From Candidozyma auris (lineage: Eukaryota; Ascomycota; Pichiomycetes; Serinales; Metschnikowiaceae), in NCBI RefSeq assembly GCF_003013715.1, contig NC_072813.1, positions 124,001 through 188,000 of the forward strand: 64,000 bases of DNA, given 5' to 3'. How positions within the stretch are numbered: position 1 is the stretch's first letter; every line of letters starts with the position of its first letter. Shown one piece after another: positions 50,051 to 59,783 of this stretch. Below the pieces are notes generated by a model. It was not told where the DNA came from. It ran no database searches and saw only the letters and a list, made by a program, of their open reading frames with translations. A program made the position numbers and the translations under genes.

Positions 50051-51252
50051 CGCTTATAATCGACCTCCGATGTTTGATCGGAGGATTCTAACGAATCCCT
50101 AGTCTTGCTTCCTGACGAAACAATACTTCTGGACGAATCGTCCCTGGTCTCTTTTGAAGAACATCTCTTTTCTTTAGAGACACGGGTCTCGAATGAAGAC
50201 CCCTCGACATCGACAGCCAGGGGTTTGAGGAACGGTGACACCTGCTTAGGTACGTCAAATCCTACCGTAACAGAGCACAATGGAAAGTCCCTCAAACTTT
50301 CGAAGTACTCAGTGGATCCACATCCACTGGGCACAATCTCAACCTCGCCTGTTTCATTGTTACGACAGACCCTTGACTTGAGATGAACCCCGGAGCACCA
50401 TATGTATGGGTACAAGGAGTCTTCTGAAGTCACTACTCCAGGTTCAAGAGAAGGACAAGGCGAAATGAGCCCTTTCTTCATCAAATGCTCCTCTGACATG
50501 AGGGGTTTTGGTGGTGTGTAAGATGGTCCTTGCTCGCAAATATTGCCGAATTCTTCTGCAGTTATGACAGCATCTTCACAAGTTCTAGACTTGATGTAAA
50601 ATTTAGCTACTTTCAACAATTCACCGGGAATCAAGCCATCGAATTCCATATCGTGTTTACATCCGAAAAAATAGTCTCTGACCATTACGACACCACCAAT
50701 TTTGATGAGACCCGAGGAGTGGCGATCCTGAACTTCTCTGATACCCTTTGATCCATTCACAGCGCCTTGTGCCATGGCTTGTACAGCGAGAGCTCGATTA
50801 TAGAGCTTGAAGTAATGGGCATGTAACCGTCTAGTTGATTGGTCCAAGACCTCACTGTTCAACATTTTCTCTCCACAATAGTCTATGAACCTCACCTTCG
50901 ATAGTCTTTCAATACTCCTTGAATCAGTTCTGACCATGTCGAAGATCTTGTCGTTACTAAAATCCTCAACATTGTCTTTTAAGCTTTTCATAGCTTTGAT
51001 GGCCTTCTCCATTTGCTGGTTTGCTTCAGACATTGGCTCGTTTTCCTGAAAAACCTCATTTGCCTCCTGGTTGTTATCATCTTCATTGGTCGCTAAGCCC
51101 AACTCGAAGTCTTTGAATCGGTGTACAGAGTTGGTCGATTTGAGGCGAATCACACAGAGTTTTACAACCATAAGAGCCATGATCGAGGCTACAAGAAGCA
51201 CAAAAGCAACGAAGCAACCCACCGTGAGGCCAACTGTCTGAGCAACTTTCAT
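50047..51252 (-). CDS. Single-pass membrane protein with SH3-like segment, possibly Skg1/Aim20-like
   Basis: 401 residues from ATG 51252. One membrane helix at about residues 8-34 (VGLTVGCFVAFVLLVASIMA) with a short N-terminus outside and a long cytosolic part. Residues about 175-215 (IKIGGVVMVRDYFFGCKHDM) look like a small beta/SH3-type fold. An acidic Ser-rich tail ends the protein. Skg1/Aim20 are bud-site membrane proteins of this general shape, but I cannot confirm homology. Confidence 0.75.
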   Translation of the reverse strand: MKVAQTVGLTVGCFVAFVLLVASIMALMVVKLCVIRLKSTNSVHRFKDFELGLATNEDDNNQEANEVFQENEPMSEANQQMEKAIKAMKSLKDNVEDFSNDKIFDMVRTDSRSIERLSKVRFIDYCGEKMLNSEVLDQSTRRLHAHYFKLYNRALAVQAMAQGAVNGSKGIREVQDRHSSGLIKIGGVVMVRDYFFGCKHDMEFDGLIPGELLKVAKFYIKSRTCEDAVITAEEFGNICEQGPSYTPPKPLMSEEHLMKKGLISPCPSLEPGVVTSEDSLYPYIWCSGVHLKSRVCRNNETGEVEIVPSGCGSTEYFESLRDFPLCSVTVGFDVPKQVSPFLKPLAVDVEGSSFETRVSKEKRCSSKETRDDSSRSIVSSGSKTRDSLESSDQTSEVDYKR

Positions 51253-52210
51253 GTATCTTGATCAATGGCAACGCTTATTCGCTTGACGAGAACTGTGTGC
51301 GTTATATATTAATGGCTACAAGAAAGGTACTCATCGTGGAAGGAGTCGAATATGAAACTAGGTTCATAAAAGTAGCTCTCCAAGCAAGAAGGGGGTGTAT
51401 TCGAAACACTGGAATTCAACGCCCCCTGTAAGATATTCCACAAAGGGAATGAATATGATCTGTGTCACCTGAGCTCTGTCATAATCCCACTCTCTGACGA
51501 TGAGTTAGCGAGGTATCTCTTCGTCAGGCGCCAGCAGTTTATTCCTCAGTGGGCTGAAATAGAGATCAAAATAGTCTGAGGCAAGACCTTATAGAAACCT
51601 TAGTCGAGAAAAATAACAAAGTATACTTCTCTCTCCCATTCTCCAAGACAGTTTCTACGCTGCCAGATCAGAGGATTTGCATCGACCTTGCACAGAAATG
51701 CTCGGCAATCTGACCCCCTCCAAAATCAGCATTTTCTCAAGTTTCATAAAGAAATTCAAGTAAACATTTTCAATTGAGGGAGGCTCAATAATATAACTAC
51801 GCATGCAAATAAGGATCGATGGTTCAAAGCATTTCATAAAAAGCATTCATCTTTCTGATCTTATCTTTTTATCTTTTATGTAACAGGAAAGGGTGGAGGC
51901 TCATGAACATACGGATGCTTCTCTGAGTTATTTATTGCCCAATTTCCCGAAATCTCATTTTGACACCTCTACACATTAAGCGCTAGAGCCTGACTGCCAG
52001 TGTGTATTCATGTCTCAGGCCCAAGTGCGCATGTTTGTAACAAATGTATTACGCACAGACGGTTTACGTATTTTTTTTTCGGCGCTGTAACGCGCAAGTG
52101 GCATACGCGTTTCATTAATTATCCCTTTTGGGGCGCGCCTTTCTAATTTTCTTGATATCACCTTGACCAAAAACTTACAACTTGACTATCACCTTTTGTT
52201 CTTTTCGCCC
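51253..52210. other. Divergent promoter region upstream of MCM5
   Basis: About 960 bases. A T-run lies at 52071-52078. MCB boxes near MCM5 are listed separately. Confidence 0.55.
52089..52110 (+). promoter_or_regulatory. MCB (MBF) elements upstream of MCM5
   Basis: ACGCGT at 52105-52110 plus a partial AACGCGC at 52089-52095, about 100-120 bases before the ATG. MBF activates DNA-replication genes at G1/S through ACGCGT. Confidence 0.65.
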
Positions 52211-54400
52211 ATGTCGTATCAAAGAGCTGAAGTTTACTCGGCGCAAGTGTTGCCCGGTGACCAGCCTGAAGACAATTCCTTTAATGAGATCACCAAGGCG
52301 TTCCGCTCATTTATCATGGAGTTTCGTCTTAACAACTCGTTCATTTACAGAGACCAGTTGAGAGAGAACTTGCTCATCAAAAACTACTTTCTCAAAGTGA
52401 ATTCCGAGCATCTAATCGGATTCAATGAGGAACTTAACAAGAAGCTCTCCGATGAACCGGCGGAAATGGTGCCTCTTTTTGAAAACGCCATCACCGAGAT
52501 CGCTAAAAAAATCGCTTTCCTCTCTTCAGAAGATATTCCTAGAGACTTCCCTCAGTGCCAATTGATCTTGTATTCGAGTTCCTCAACAATCTCAATCAGG
52601 GACCTTGACTCCGACCATATTTCTAAGATCGTCAGAGTCAGTGGAATTATCATCTCTGCGTCGGTGCTCTCTTCAAGAGCCACCTCGGTACAGTTGGTAT
52701 GCCGCAGCTGCAAGCATACCACGAGAATCAAAGTTAATTCTGGGTTCGGTCCCTTAAATCTCCCACCTAAATGTTTGGCTACACACAATGAGAATGAGGG
52801 CAGGCCAGAAGTGAAGTGTCCTCCTGATCCTTATGTGGTCGTGCACGATAAATCCACCTTCATCGATCAGCAAATTTTGAAGTTACAAGAAAGTCCTGAT
52901 GCCGTTCCTGTAGGTGAAATGCCCCGTCACATTATTGTTCAGGTGGACCGTTACTTGACGAACCAGGTGGTTCCAGGTACTCGAGTTACATTGGTGGGAA
53001 CATACGCCATCTATCAGTCAAAGCAGAGATCTTCGAGCTCCAACAATACTGTTGCCCTTAGAAATCCCTACCTTAAAGTGTTGGGTATACAGACAGATGT
53101 CGATACGGCTGCTCAGGGCCTCTCGTTCACAGAAGAAGAGGAAGAAGAGTTCCTTCGTATTTCCCGGTTGCCAAACTTGTACGAAGTGTTCTCCCGCTCC
53201 ATCGCTCCCTCAATTTATGGTAATGACGACATCAAGAAGGCCATCACATGTTTGTTGATGGGAGGTTCAAAAAAAATATTACCGGATGGAATGAGATTGC
53301 GTGGTGACATCAATGTTTTGCTCTTGGGTGATCCTGGTACAGCTAAGTCCCAGCTTTTGAAGTTCGTCGAGAAGATTTCCCCAGTAGCCGTTTACACCTC
53401 CGGTAAGGGTTCCTCTGCCGCTGGTTTGACTGCATCAGTACAAAGGGATACCCTGACAAGAGACTTCTATTTGGAAGGCGGTGCTATGGTGTTGGCAGAT
53501 GGCGGTGTTGTTTGTATCGATGAGTTTGACAAGATGAGAGATGAAGATCGAGTGGCAATCCACGAAGCCATGGAGCAGCAAACAATTTCCATTGCTAAAG
53601 CCGGTATCACCACCGTGCTCAACTCTAGAACATCAGTATTAGCCGCTGCTAATCCAATTTTCGGTCGCTATGATGACTTGAAGAGTCCTGGTGAGAATAT
53701 CGATTTCCAAACTACCATCCTTTCACGTTTCGATATGATTTTCATTGTGAAAGACGACCACAACGAATCGAGGGATAAGCTGATTGCTCAGCATGTCATG
53801 AATGTTCACACTGGTAACAGTCACAATAACAATGAACACCAGGAGGGCGAGATTCCAATCGCAACAATGAAGCGTTATATTCAATACGTCAAATCGAAGT
53901 GCGCTCCAAGACTTAGCCCCGAGGCGCTGGAGAAGTTGCTGTCGCATTTCGTTGCTATCAGACGTCGTTTGCAAGTAAACGAAGCTGACATGAACGAGAG
54001 ATCCTCGATCCCAATCACTGTTCGTCAATTAGAGGCCATCATTCGTATCACTGAATCATTAGCCAAATTGACATTGCTGCCTGTCGCCACGCTGGACCAC
54101 GTAGACGAAGCTATCAGACTCTTCACTGCCTCGACCATGAATGCTGTTGACCAAGGAATTCAGAGTGGAAATCTTATGGCATCTGGCAAATTCGCCGAGG
54201 AGATCAGGATTGTCGAGAATGAGTTGAGAAGAAGGTTGCCAATTGGCTGGTCCACTGCTTACAGAACCCTTCGTAGAGAGATTGTCGATGCTGGCAGAGC
54301 AACGCCAGAGGCATTGGACAAGGCTCTACATATCATGGAGAGACATGAGGTGATACGATTCCGTCATCAGAGGCAGAACATCTTGCGTGTTGGTGTCTAA
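52211..54400 (+). CDS. MCM5: MCM5 replicative helicase subunit
   Basis: 729 residues from ATG 52211; the upstream extension to 52163 begins with TTG and is not used. Zinc finger at about 171-210 (CRSCKHTTRIKV then KC and C pairs). AAA+ core: Walker A GDPGTAKSQLLKF, Walker B VVCIDEFDKM, sensor AAANPIFGRYDD, Arg finger LSRFDMIF. Conserved C-terminus PIGWSTAYRTLRREIVD. Part of Mcm2-7, loaded at origins by ORC, Cdc6 and Cdt1. Two CTG codons (577 and 623) align with Ser in S. cerevisiae Mcm5 (LSSNF, LSPIA). Confidence 0.98.
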   Translation: MSYQRAEVYSAQVLPGDQPEDNSFNEITKAFRSFIMEFRLNNSFIYRDQLRENLLIKNYFLKVNSEHLIGFNEELNKKLSDEPAEMVPLFENAITEIAKKIAFLSSEDIPRDFPQCQLILYSSSSTISIRDLDSDHISKIVRVSGIIISASVLSSRATSVQLVCRSCKHTTRIKVNSGFGPLNLPPKCLATHNENEGRPEVKCPPDPYVVVHDKSTFIDQQILKLQESPDAVPVGEMPRHIIVQVDRYLTNQVVPGTRVTLVGTYAIYQSKQRSSSSNNTVALRNPYLKVLGIQTDVDTAAQGLSFTEEEEEEFLRISRLPNLYEVFSRSIAPSIYGNDDIKKAITCLLMGGSKKILPDGMRLRGDINVLLLGDPGTAKSQLLKFVEKISPVAVYTSGKGSSAAGLTASVQRDTLTRDFYLEGGAMVLADGGVVCIDEFDKMRDEDRVAIHEAMEQQTISIAKAGITTVLNSRTSVLAAANPIFGRYDDLKSPGENIDFQTTILSRFDMIFIVKDDHNESRDKLIAQHVMNVHTGNSHNNNEHQEGEIPIATMKRYIQYVKSKCAPRLSPEALEKLLSHFVAIRRRLQVNEADMNERSSIPITVRQLEAIIRITESLAKLTLLPVATLDHVDEAIRLFTASTMNAVDQGIQSGNLMASGKFAEEIRIVENELRRRLPIGWSTAYRTLRREIVDAGRATPEALDKALHIMERHEVIRFRHQRQNILRVGV

Positions 54401-54733
54401 GGACGGGAGCATTCTTAAAGGTATATTGTAATGGGAATTTGGTATGTTTACGTTTAATGAATGTGTAGTAATTTCACAGTACCGAGAGCTCAATATATGG
54501 CCTCCTTAATGTGAGCCATACATCACACTGAGCTGACGATGAGAGACATGAAATTATACCAAAAACAACTTAAATAGCAGCTTCAATTAATATATGCACT
54601 TGATCATGATTTTCATGTAAGCACGAGTCAGAGTTCTTCGTTGATGCAACCACTCACTAAGTAGTGCACTTTGGGTCTTAAAATCGTAGCAGCGCATACC
54701 TCAGCGAGGAAAGCATTCGAATAACTATTCCCC
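54401..54733. other. Intergenic MCM5-PAC10
   Basis: About 330 bases, AT-rich, nothing recognised. Confidence 0.5.
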
Positions 54734-55343
54734 ATGACGGACTTTTTGAAGTATGTATTTATTACTTTCATAAGTCAGCTAGAGCAGATTTCTAATTAGC
54801 AGACCTAAAGAGACCAATCCTCGAGGAATTCCCAAAGCTCCGTTCATCGAAAAAGTCGAATCGGTAGTAACAGATCCATCCAACTATGAGACGATATTCA
54901 GTGCATTTTCGGACAGATTGCAGCAATACAAGTATATGGAACTCTCTAAAAAGCAGCAGCTAGCCGATTTGAATATCAAAATCCCCGATGCAGAGAAGAA
55001 TTTGGAAGTGATCGAGCTTCTCAAACAGAAGAAGAACGAGGAAGATGAAGACAAATGCATCGAGACTAACTACGAATTGGACAGCACGTTATACACGAAA
55101 GCTACCATTGATGCAGAAAACCTCAACTCTGTTTACTTGTGGCTTGGTGCCGAAGTAATGTTGGAATATCCGTTGGACGAGGCAGTGGAACTTTTGAACT
55201 CAAGGCTAGAAAGTCACAAGAAACAGTTGAAAATGGTTGAGGAGGATCTAGAATTTTTGAGAGAAAGCATCACTACAATGGAAGTGAATACATCCAGACT
55301 ATACAACTGGGATGTGAAGAGGAGAAGGGAGGAGAAGAAGTGA
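54734..55343 (+). CDS. PAC10: Prefoldin subunit 3 (spliced)
   Basis: The CDS is join(54734..54750, 54800..55343), 186 residues. Exon 1 codes MTDFLN with the Asn codon split across the junction. Exon 2 gives NPRGIPKAPFIEKVESVV, matching Pac10 RGIPQAPFIENV. Further matches: DSTLYTKATID, VYLWLGAEVMLEYPLDEAVE, FLRESITTMEVNTSRLYNWD. Two long coiled-coil helices flank a beta hairpin, the prefoldin alpha-type fold. Prefoldin hands nascent actin and tubulin to CCT. Confidence 0.92.
54751..54799 (+). other. PAC10 intron (49 nt)
   Basis: GTATGT donor; the branch motif is the weaker TTTCTAAT and the acceptor TTAG overlaps it closely. Required for the conserved reading frame. Confidence 0.85.
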
Positions 55344-55403
55344 GCACTCAAGGTATTACGTATATATGCAAATACAGTCAATTAGCTAGTAATATTAATG
55401 CAG

Positions 55404-56417
55404 CTAAGTCCTGAAAGTTTCGAGAAACTGCCTGCCTAAGGGCCTCACTGGCGTCTCAGATCTGTTGACGGGCTCCTCTGGATTCCTGATGTCGTCAATT
55501 GTTTCCTCGGCAACGTTCTCTCTTTCAGGAGTGGGCTCTGCTTCTCTAGGAGGCGACTGTGGTAAGCGGTGAAATCCGCGGATTCTTTGCCGCAACAGAT
55601 CAAATGCAGAGGTGTTGATTTTGCGGGGACTGACAAAGAGTCGGAACACCAAGTTAGGGAGGTGGAAGTTCTTGGATCCAGCCAAGAGCTCACTGGTATA
55701 TAGGCGCCCAACAAGAAGACCTATTAGGCAAGGAATGAGAGATGCAATGCCGTTGTTGAGCATGAGAAGTGTGAAAAGGATATGGATCTGAAAATGATCA
55801 TTGAGCGTAAGCAGCTTTCCAGGGTTATTGTTGACGCGATTTGCATTTGTATCATCAGAGGAATTTTCGGTTTCATCGCTGGCTTCAACCCTTCGAAATA
55901 GGATTTTGAAATGATAAGACACTGGAATGTAAGTGCCGTGGCACATGTATAATGATGCGAGAATTCCAAGAGGCCCGGGAACCACAGAATTAAAAAATGT
56001 GTCTCTGTAGACAAATTTATAAGGAGAATATGACTTAAGCATTGGTATAACACTTAATAAAGCATTGAGCAGCAATTGGCCCACAGAGAGTACCAAAAAG
56101 GTGAGCACCGCATTATATAAGGCAAACACGGTGATCAAAGAGAAGTACTTTCGGGGCCCAAAGAACCTTTCCAATGTTTTGAAGTGGAACCATAGGATCG
56201 TACTTAGCAAGTAGTCACTCTCGTTAATTACTGATAACTGAAACGTTGCCACACGCCAATATTGCGAGTATTGCACTATTAGTGGATCTATGGCTAGCGT
56301 CACGAGATATTTCAACTGAAGAGCCAGAAGAGCGAGGGCCAAAACGGTTCCTATAACAATGACAGATTTGGTCACTGGCGTATTGGTAAAACCTCTAATG
56401 GGCGTGAGTTGAGTCAT
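55404..56417 (-). CDS. DSC2: Rhomboid-like pseudoprotease, Dsc2-like
   Basis: 337 residues from ATG 56417. About six hydrophobic segments: VIVIGTVLALALLALQL, FSLITVFALYNAVLTFLVLS, VPGPLGILASLYMCHGTY and others, in rhomboid arrangement (WRVATFQ after a TM, ITVFALYNAVLT, HFQIHILF). No GxSG catalytic motif is visible, so it is a pseudoprotease. Dsc2 is in the Golgi/endosomal Dsc ubiquitin ligase and derlin-like machinery. The C-terminus is Pro/Arg/Glu-rich with a possible short UBA-like helix. Moderate assignment. Confidence 0.65.
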   Translation of the reverse strand: MTQLTPIRGFTNTPVTKSVIVIGTVLALALLALQLKYLVTLAIDPLIVQYSQYWRVATFQLSVINESDYLLSTILWFHFKTLERFFGPRKYFSLITVFALYNAVLTFLVLSVGQLLLNALLSVIPMLKSYSPYKFVYRDTFFNSVVPGPLGILASLYMCHGTYIPVSYHFKILFRRVEASDETENSSDDTNANRVNNNPGKLLTLNDHFQIHILFTLLMLNNGIASLIPCLIGLLVGRLYTSELLAGSKNFHLPNLVFRLFVSPRKINTSAFDLLRQRIRGFHRLPQSPPREAEPTPERENVAEETIDDIRNPEEPVNRSETPVRPLGRQFLETFRT

Positions 56418-57249
56418 TCCCTAATAATGTGATGCCTTGGATATGGTTATGGTGATAACGAAGGCGTGGAGCCCTGCGCGGTGTGCAGGATGGCTGCAAA
56501 TTGCTTGCAATCAGGCTTCTTGTTCTAGGAGATGAAAGTTAGTGATTGATTGGTTTGAGCACTTCAGGACCCTGACTGAATATATGTGTATAGTCAGGGT
56601 TCTAAAGGAGCAATATTCTTGCTGCTCAAGACCGATATAGAGACATACGATAATCCACAAAAGGGCAGGAGTCAATACTTTCACTTCTCTCGTGAAAAAT
56701 ATGAGCAGGAAAAGAAGCACCAGGTTTATGAAGCTTTGAACTACTGCTACTAGTTTCGGTGAGAATAGACTGAACTGTTCCGTTGATTCTAACGTGAGGA
56801 CTATCTCAATTCAGGCGACTAGAGCAAAAAACCACAATCATGCTGTGACAGAGGTCAAAATAACAATTTATATTCAGAGAGCCTTTCTTTGAACGATGAT
56901 CACACTATTTGTAATTAAAGCGGTCGTATCACAGATTTGTATTATCTCACTAACCAATACATCAGTGATACCGAATCATTTCTACCTCAATTGAATCTTT
57001 TAGGATTGGCAAGCTTCACGAATGTATAGAATCGAAACAGTTATTCAACACAAAATCACAACACGAATAAGTTATTTTAAAAGACTATACGTGAACGACT
57101 AAGTTCTTTTCACGTGAGTAGGGTTCAGCCCTAAATCACACATTGCCTCAAAAATGCTCGATATTGGTATTGCATACATTCCATCGCTTTGCCCATGAAG
57201 AAAAAAATTCTAATTTTCAACTCCCTCATCAGCTTCTACTACATCAACC
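56418..57249. other. Divergent region DSC2-like/RPL18
   Basis: About 830 bases, with an RPL18 promoter element listed separately. Confidence 0.5.
57111..57134 (+). promoter_or_regulatory. RPL18 promoter: CACGTG next to AGGG/CCCT inverted repeat
   Basis: CACGTG (57111-57116) followed by TAGGGTT (57119-57125) and AGCCCTAA (57127-57134). TTAGGG-type halves are Tbf1 sites, and Tbf1 with Cbf1 drives ribosomal protein genes in Candida. It lies about 115 bases before the ATG. Confidence 0.65.
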
Positions 57250-58213
57250 ATGGGTAAAGATCACGTCACCAAGCAGCACGTCAAGAAGTCTCAGAGAACT
57301 GCTCCAAAGTCTGACAACGCCTACTTGAAGGTGTTGGTCAAGTTGTACACTTACCTTGCTCGTATGTAAATGAGGATATTCAACCCCTGCCTTTAGAGGC
57401 CAATAACAGACAGCTAGATGTTGGGTGGCTCATGACTGAGATATAAATTTCACTACAGAGCCTACTGTAAAAGTCTGCTGTTTTGTGTTCCATGGAGATA
57501 TGGAAAGATCACATTACAGCACCCAACAACATGTTTTCCAATCTGGTGATTCAGATGAGCCCTCAAACGGCTATGCCCAAGCTTCGGCTTGAAGTGCGAC
57601 GGAAAACTTTCTGCGAGTACATTTAGCTCACCGGTTACCATGGAGGCCGAGACGGGAAAGCGATGTTTTGTCGTTCTTGGCACTCATGGTAGCACGGATG
57701 GCTGGAAGTTGTATTGTGCGTCTATTGAGCAGAAAACCGATGGCCTTTAATACTAACATCTCAGGTCGTACCGATGCTCCATTTAACAAGGTTATCTTGA
57801 GATCTTTGTTCTTGTCCAAGATCAACAGACCACCAGTGTCGCTCTCCAGAGTTAACAACACCTTGAAGCAGAAGGGTGCTGCTGACAAGACTGTCGTTGT
57901 TGTTGGTACCGTCACCGACGACGTCAGATTGTTGGAGTTCCCCAAGGCCACTGTCGCTGCTTTGAGATTCACTGCCTCTGCCAAGGCTAGAATCATCAAG
58001 GCTGGTGGTGAGGCTATCACCTTGGACCAGTTGGCTGTCAGAGCTCCAAAGGGTCAGAACACCTTGATCATCAGAGGTCCAAGAAACGCTAGAGAGGCCG
58101 TCAGACACTTCGGTTTCGGTCCTCACAAGAACAAGGCTCCAAGAATCCTTTCTAAGGGTAGAAAGTTCGAGAGAGCCAGAGGTAGAAGAAGATCTAGAGG
58201 TTTCAAGGTCTAA
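57250..58213 (+). CDS. RPL18: 60S ribosomal protein L18 (eL18), spliced
   Basis: The CDS is join(57250..57361, 57765..58213), 186 residues, the same length as yeast Rpl18. Exon 1 ends in LYTYLA with the first base of an Arg codon; exon 2 continues [19 protein letters not shown]. The rest is near identical ([40 protein letters not shown]). Highly biased codons. L18 is on the solvent side of the 60S subunit. Confidence 0.97.
57362..57764 (+). other. RPL18 intron (403 nt)
   Basis: GTATGT donor, ATACTAAC branch point, acceptor ATCTCAG. Longest intron here. S. cerevisiae RPL18 introns are targets of RNase III autoregulation; no AGNN tetraloop stem identified by eye. Confidence 0.95.
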
Positions 58214-58511
58214 GCTAGCTTTGTATATCTTTAGTTCTTATCTCACGGTTCTCCTCATTGTATTTAATGGAATAATAACGAAAATATAAGTTGAAGAACT
58301 ATTGTATGAGTAGGATAAGACAAACGAAGAAATGGTTTTGTCGAATTACCACGACGTCTTTAGAGGCGTTGCTATTACTGGGTGTATTACATGGTACCCA
58401 ACATTATATTATTTTGTAGTCGACTTAATTGCTACGATCACCTAACACCTCGATACCTCTTGAGTTTATTGGAACCAATGAATGATACTAGGTACTCACA
58501 ACGCAGTATAG

Positions 58512-58727
58512 CTCTACTTAGAAGTGTGTGAACCAGTTCATTGGCGACCTGCCTGTGCTTGTGGGCTCGAGCAGGACCGGGAGTACGAGTGGGATGCCCT
58601 GATTGGAGACGAGTTTTTGACTGGTGTGGGCCACAACACAGGTGTCTTGGACTTTCAGGGGCCATTCAACCAAAAGTTGCCCAATACCTCTCAAGCCAAT
58701 GAGTATTGCAAAATGTTGAACTATTAG
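58512..58727 (+). pseudogene. ATG-less protein-like open frame, possible gene remnant
   Basis: 71 codons open after a TAG and ending at TAG 58725-58727. The frame reads like protein (CEPVHWRPACACGLEQD, GVGHNTGVLDFQGPFNQ, ANEYCKMLNY), without an early ATG. I do not recognise the family. It could be a relict exon, a degraded gene or chance. Not placed on any family. Confidence 0.25.
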
Positions 58728-58920
58728 AGATCACGTCGTAGTCAATTATGGGATTGTGCATTTTGCAGCCATTTCTGATCGCGATTGTATGTGATCGGTA
58801 ACGTGACTATTGTGACTGCTGTGATGTATTGGCGTGTGCTGCATACAATACCGCTTGAAATCGCACTATGGTCTGTGTCTCTTCAAGTACTAGGCTCTAT
58901 ACCAGTACTACGTGAGACTA

Positions 58921-58929
58921 TAGGGTTTA
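58921..58929 (+). promoter_or_regulatory. TAGGGTTTA site upstream of RPS19
   Basis: Tbf1-like half-site about 90 bases before the RPS19 ATG. Confidence 0.45.
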
Positions 58930-59019
58930 CCTGCAGTGCTGAAAACTTTCTCACCCACCAAAAAAAAAAACGAAAATTTCTCCAAGTTTCGCCCATCACA
59001 GTCCTTGAATATCATCAGC

Positions 59020-59687
59020 ATGCCAGGTGTTTCCGTAAGGTATGTTTCTGCGTCACTTAAGATCCCATGAAGCACATTGTTGAGACCCAATCCTTTCAAT
59101 AATCCATAATCTTTTTCCTGACTCCCAAGTCAAGAGCATCAATTGAGGCATCCATATTACAGACCATACAAGAGCCAATATAATTCAGGCCAAATAAGGC
59201 TCGTACTACTGTCCCGCTTTCTATTGTCAATTTGTGCTTCCTTTAATGAGTCAATACTAACAGTTTTAGAGACGTTCCAGCTCAAGACTTCATCAACGCC
59301 TACGCTCAGTTCTTGCAGCGTCAGGGTAAGTTGGAAGTTCCAGGTTACGTTGAGCTCGTTAAGACCTCCGCTGGTAACGAGTTGCCACCCCAGGAATCCG
59401 AGACCTGGTTCTACAAGAGAGCTGCTTCCGCTGCTAGACACATCTACTTGAGAAAGCACGTTGGTGTCGGTAAGTTGAACAAGTTGTACGGTGGTTCCAT
59501 CAACAGAGGTTTCAGACCACACAAGCACGCCGACGCTTCTGGATCCATCAACAGAAAGGTTGTGCAGGCTTTGGAGAAGATTGGTGTTGTTGAGATTTCT
59601 CCAAAGGGTGGTAGAAAGATCTCTGAGAACGGTCAGAGAGACTTGGACCGTATTGCTGCTCAAACTTTGGAAGAAGATGACGAGTAA
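59020..59687 (+). CDS. RPS19: 40S ribosomal protein S19 (eS19), spliced
   Basis: The CDS is join(59020..59039, 59270..59687), 145 residues. Exon 1 is MPGVSV plus two bases of an Arg codon; joined, MPGVSVRDVPAQDFINAY matches yeast Rps19 (MAGVSVRDVAAQDFINAY). GKLEVPGYVELVKTSAGNEL, WFYKRAASAARHIYLRK, VGKLNKLYGGSINRG, DASGSINRK and GRKISENGQRDLDRIAAQTL all match. Highly biased codons. S19 sits in the 40S head and is needed for late pre-40S maturation. Confidence 0.97.
59040..59269 (+). other. RPS19 intron (230 nt)
   Basis: GTATGT donor, ATACTAAC branch point, acceptor AGTTTTAG. Confidence 0.95.
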
Positions 59688-59783
59688 GCCAAGGGCACCC
59701 TTATTTTGGTTACTGACATAATGTCTCCACCTTTGTACTCTAATAAAGAAATCGCATCGTAAAAGCTTGATTTATTCGTACTT

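Larger units (their letters stand above)
58214..59019. other. Intergenic RPL18-RPS19
   Basis: About 800 bases, holding an unexplained open frame (58512-58727) and a Tbf1-like site (58921-58929). Confidence 0.5.
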
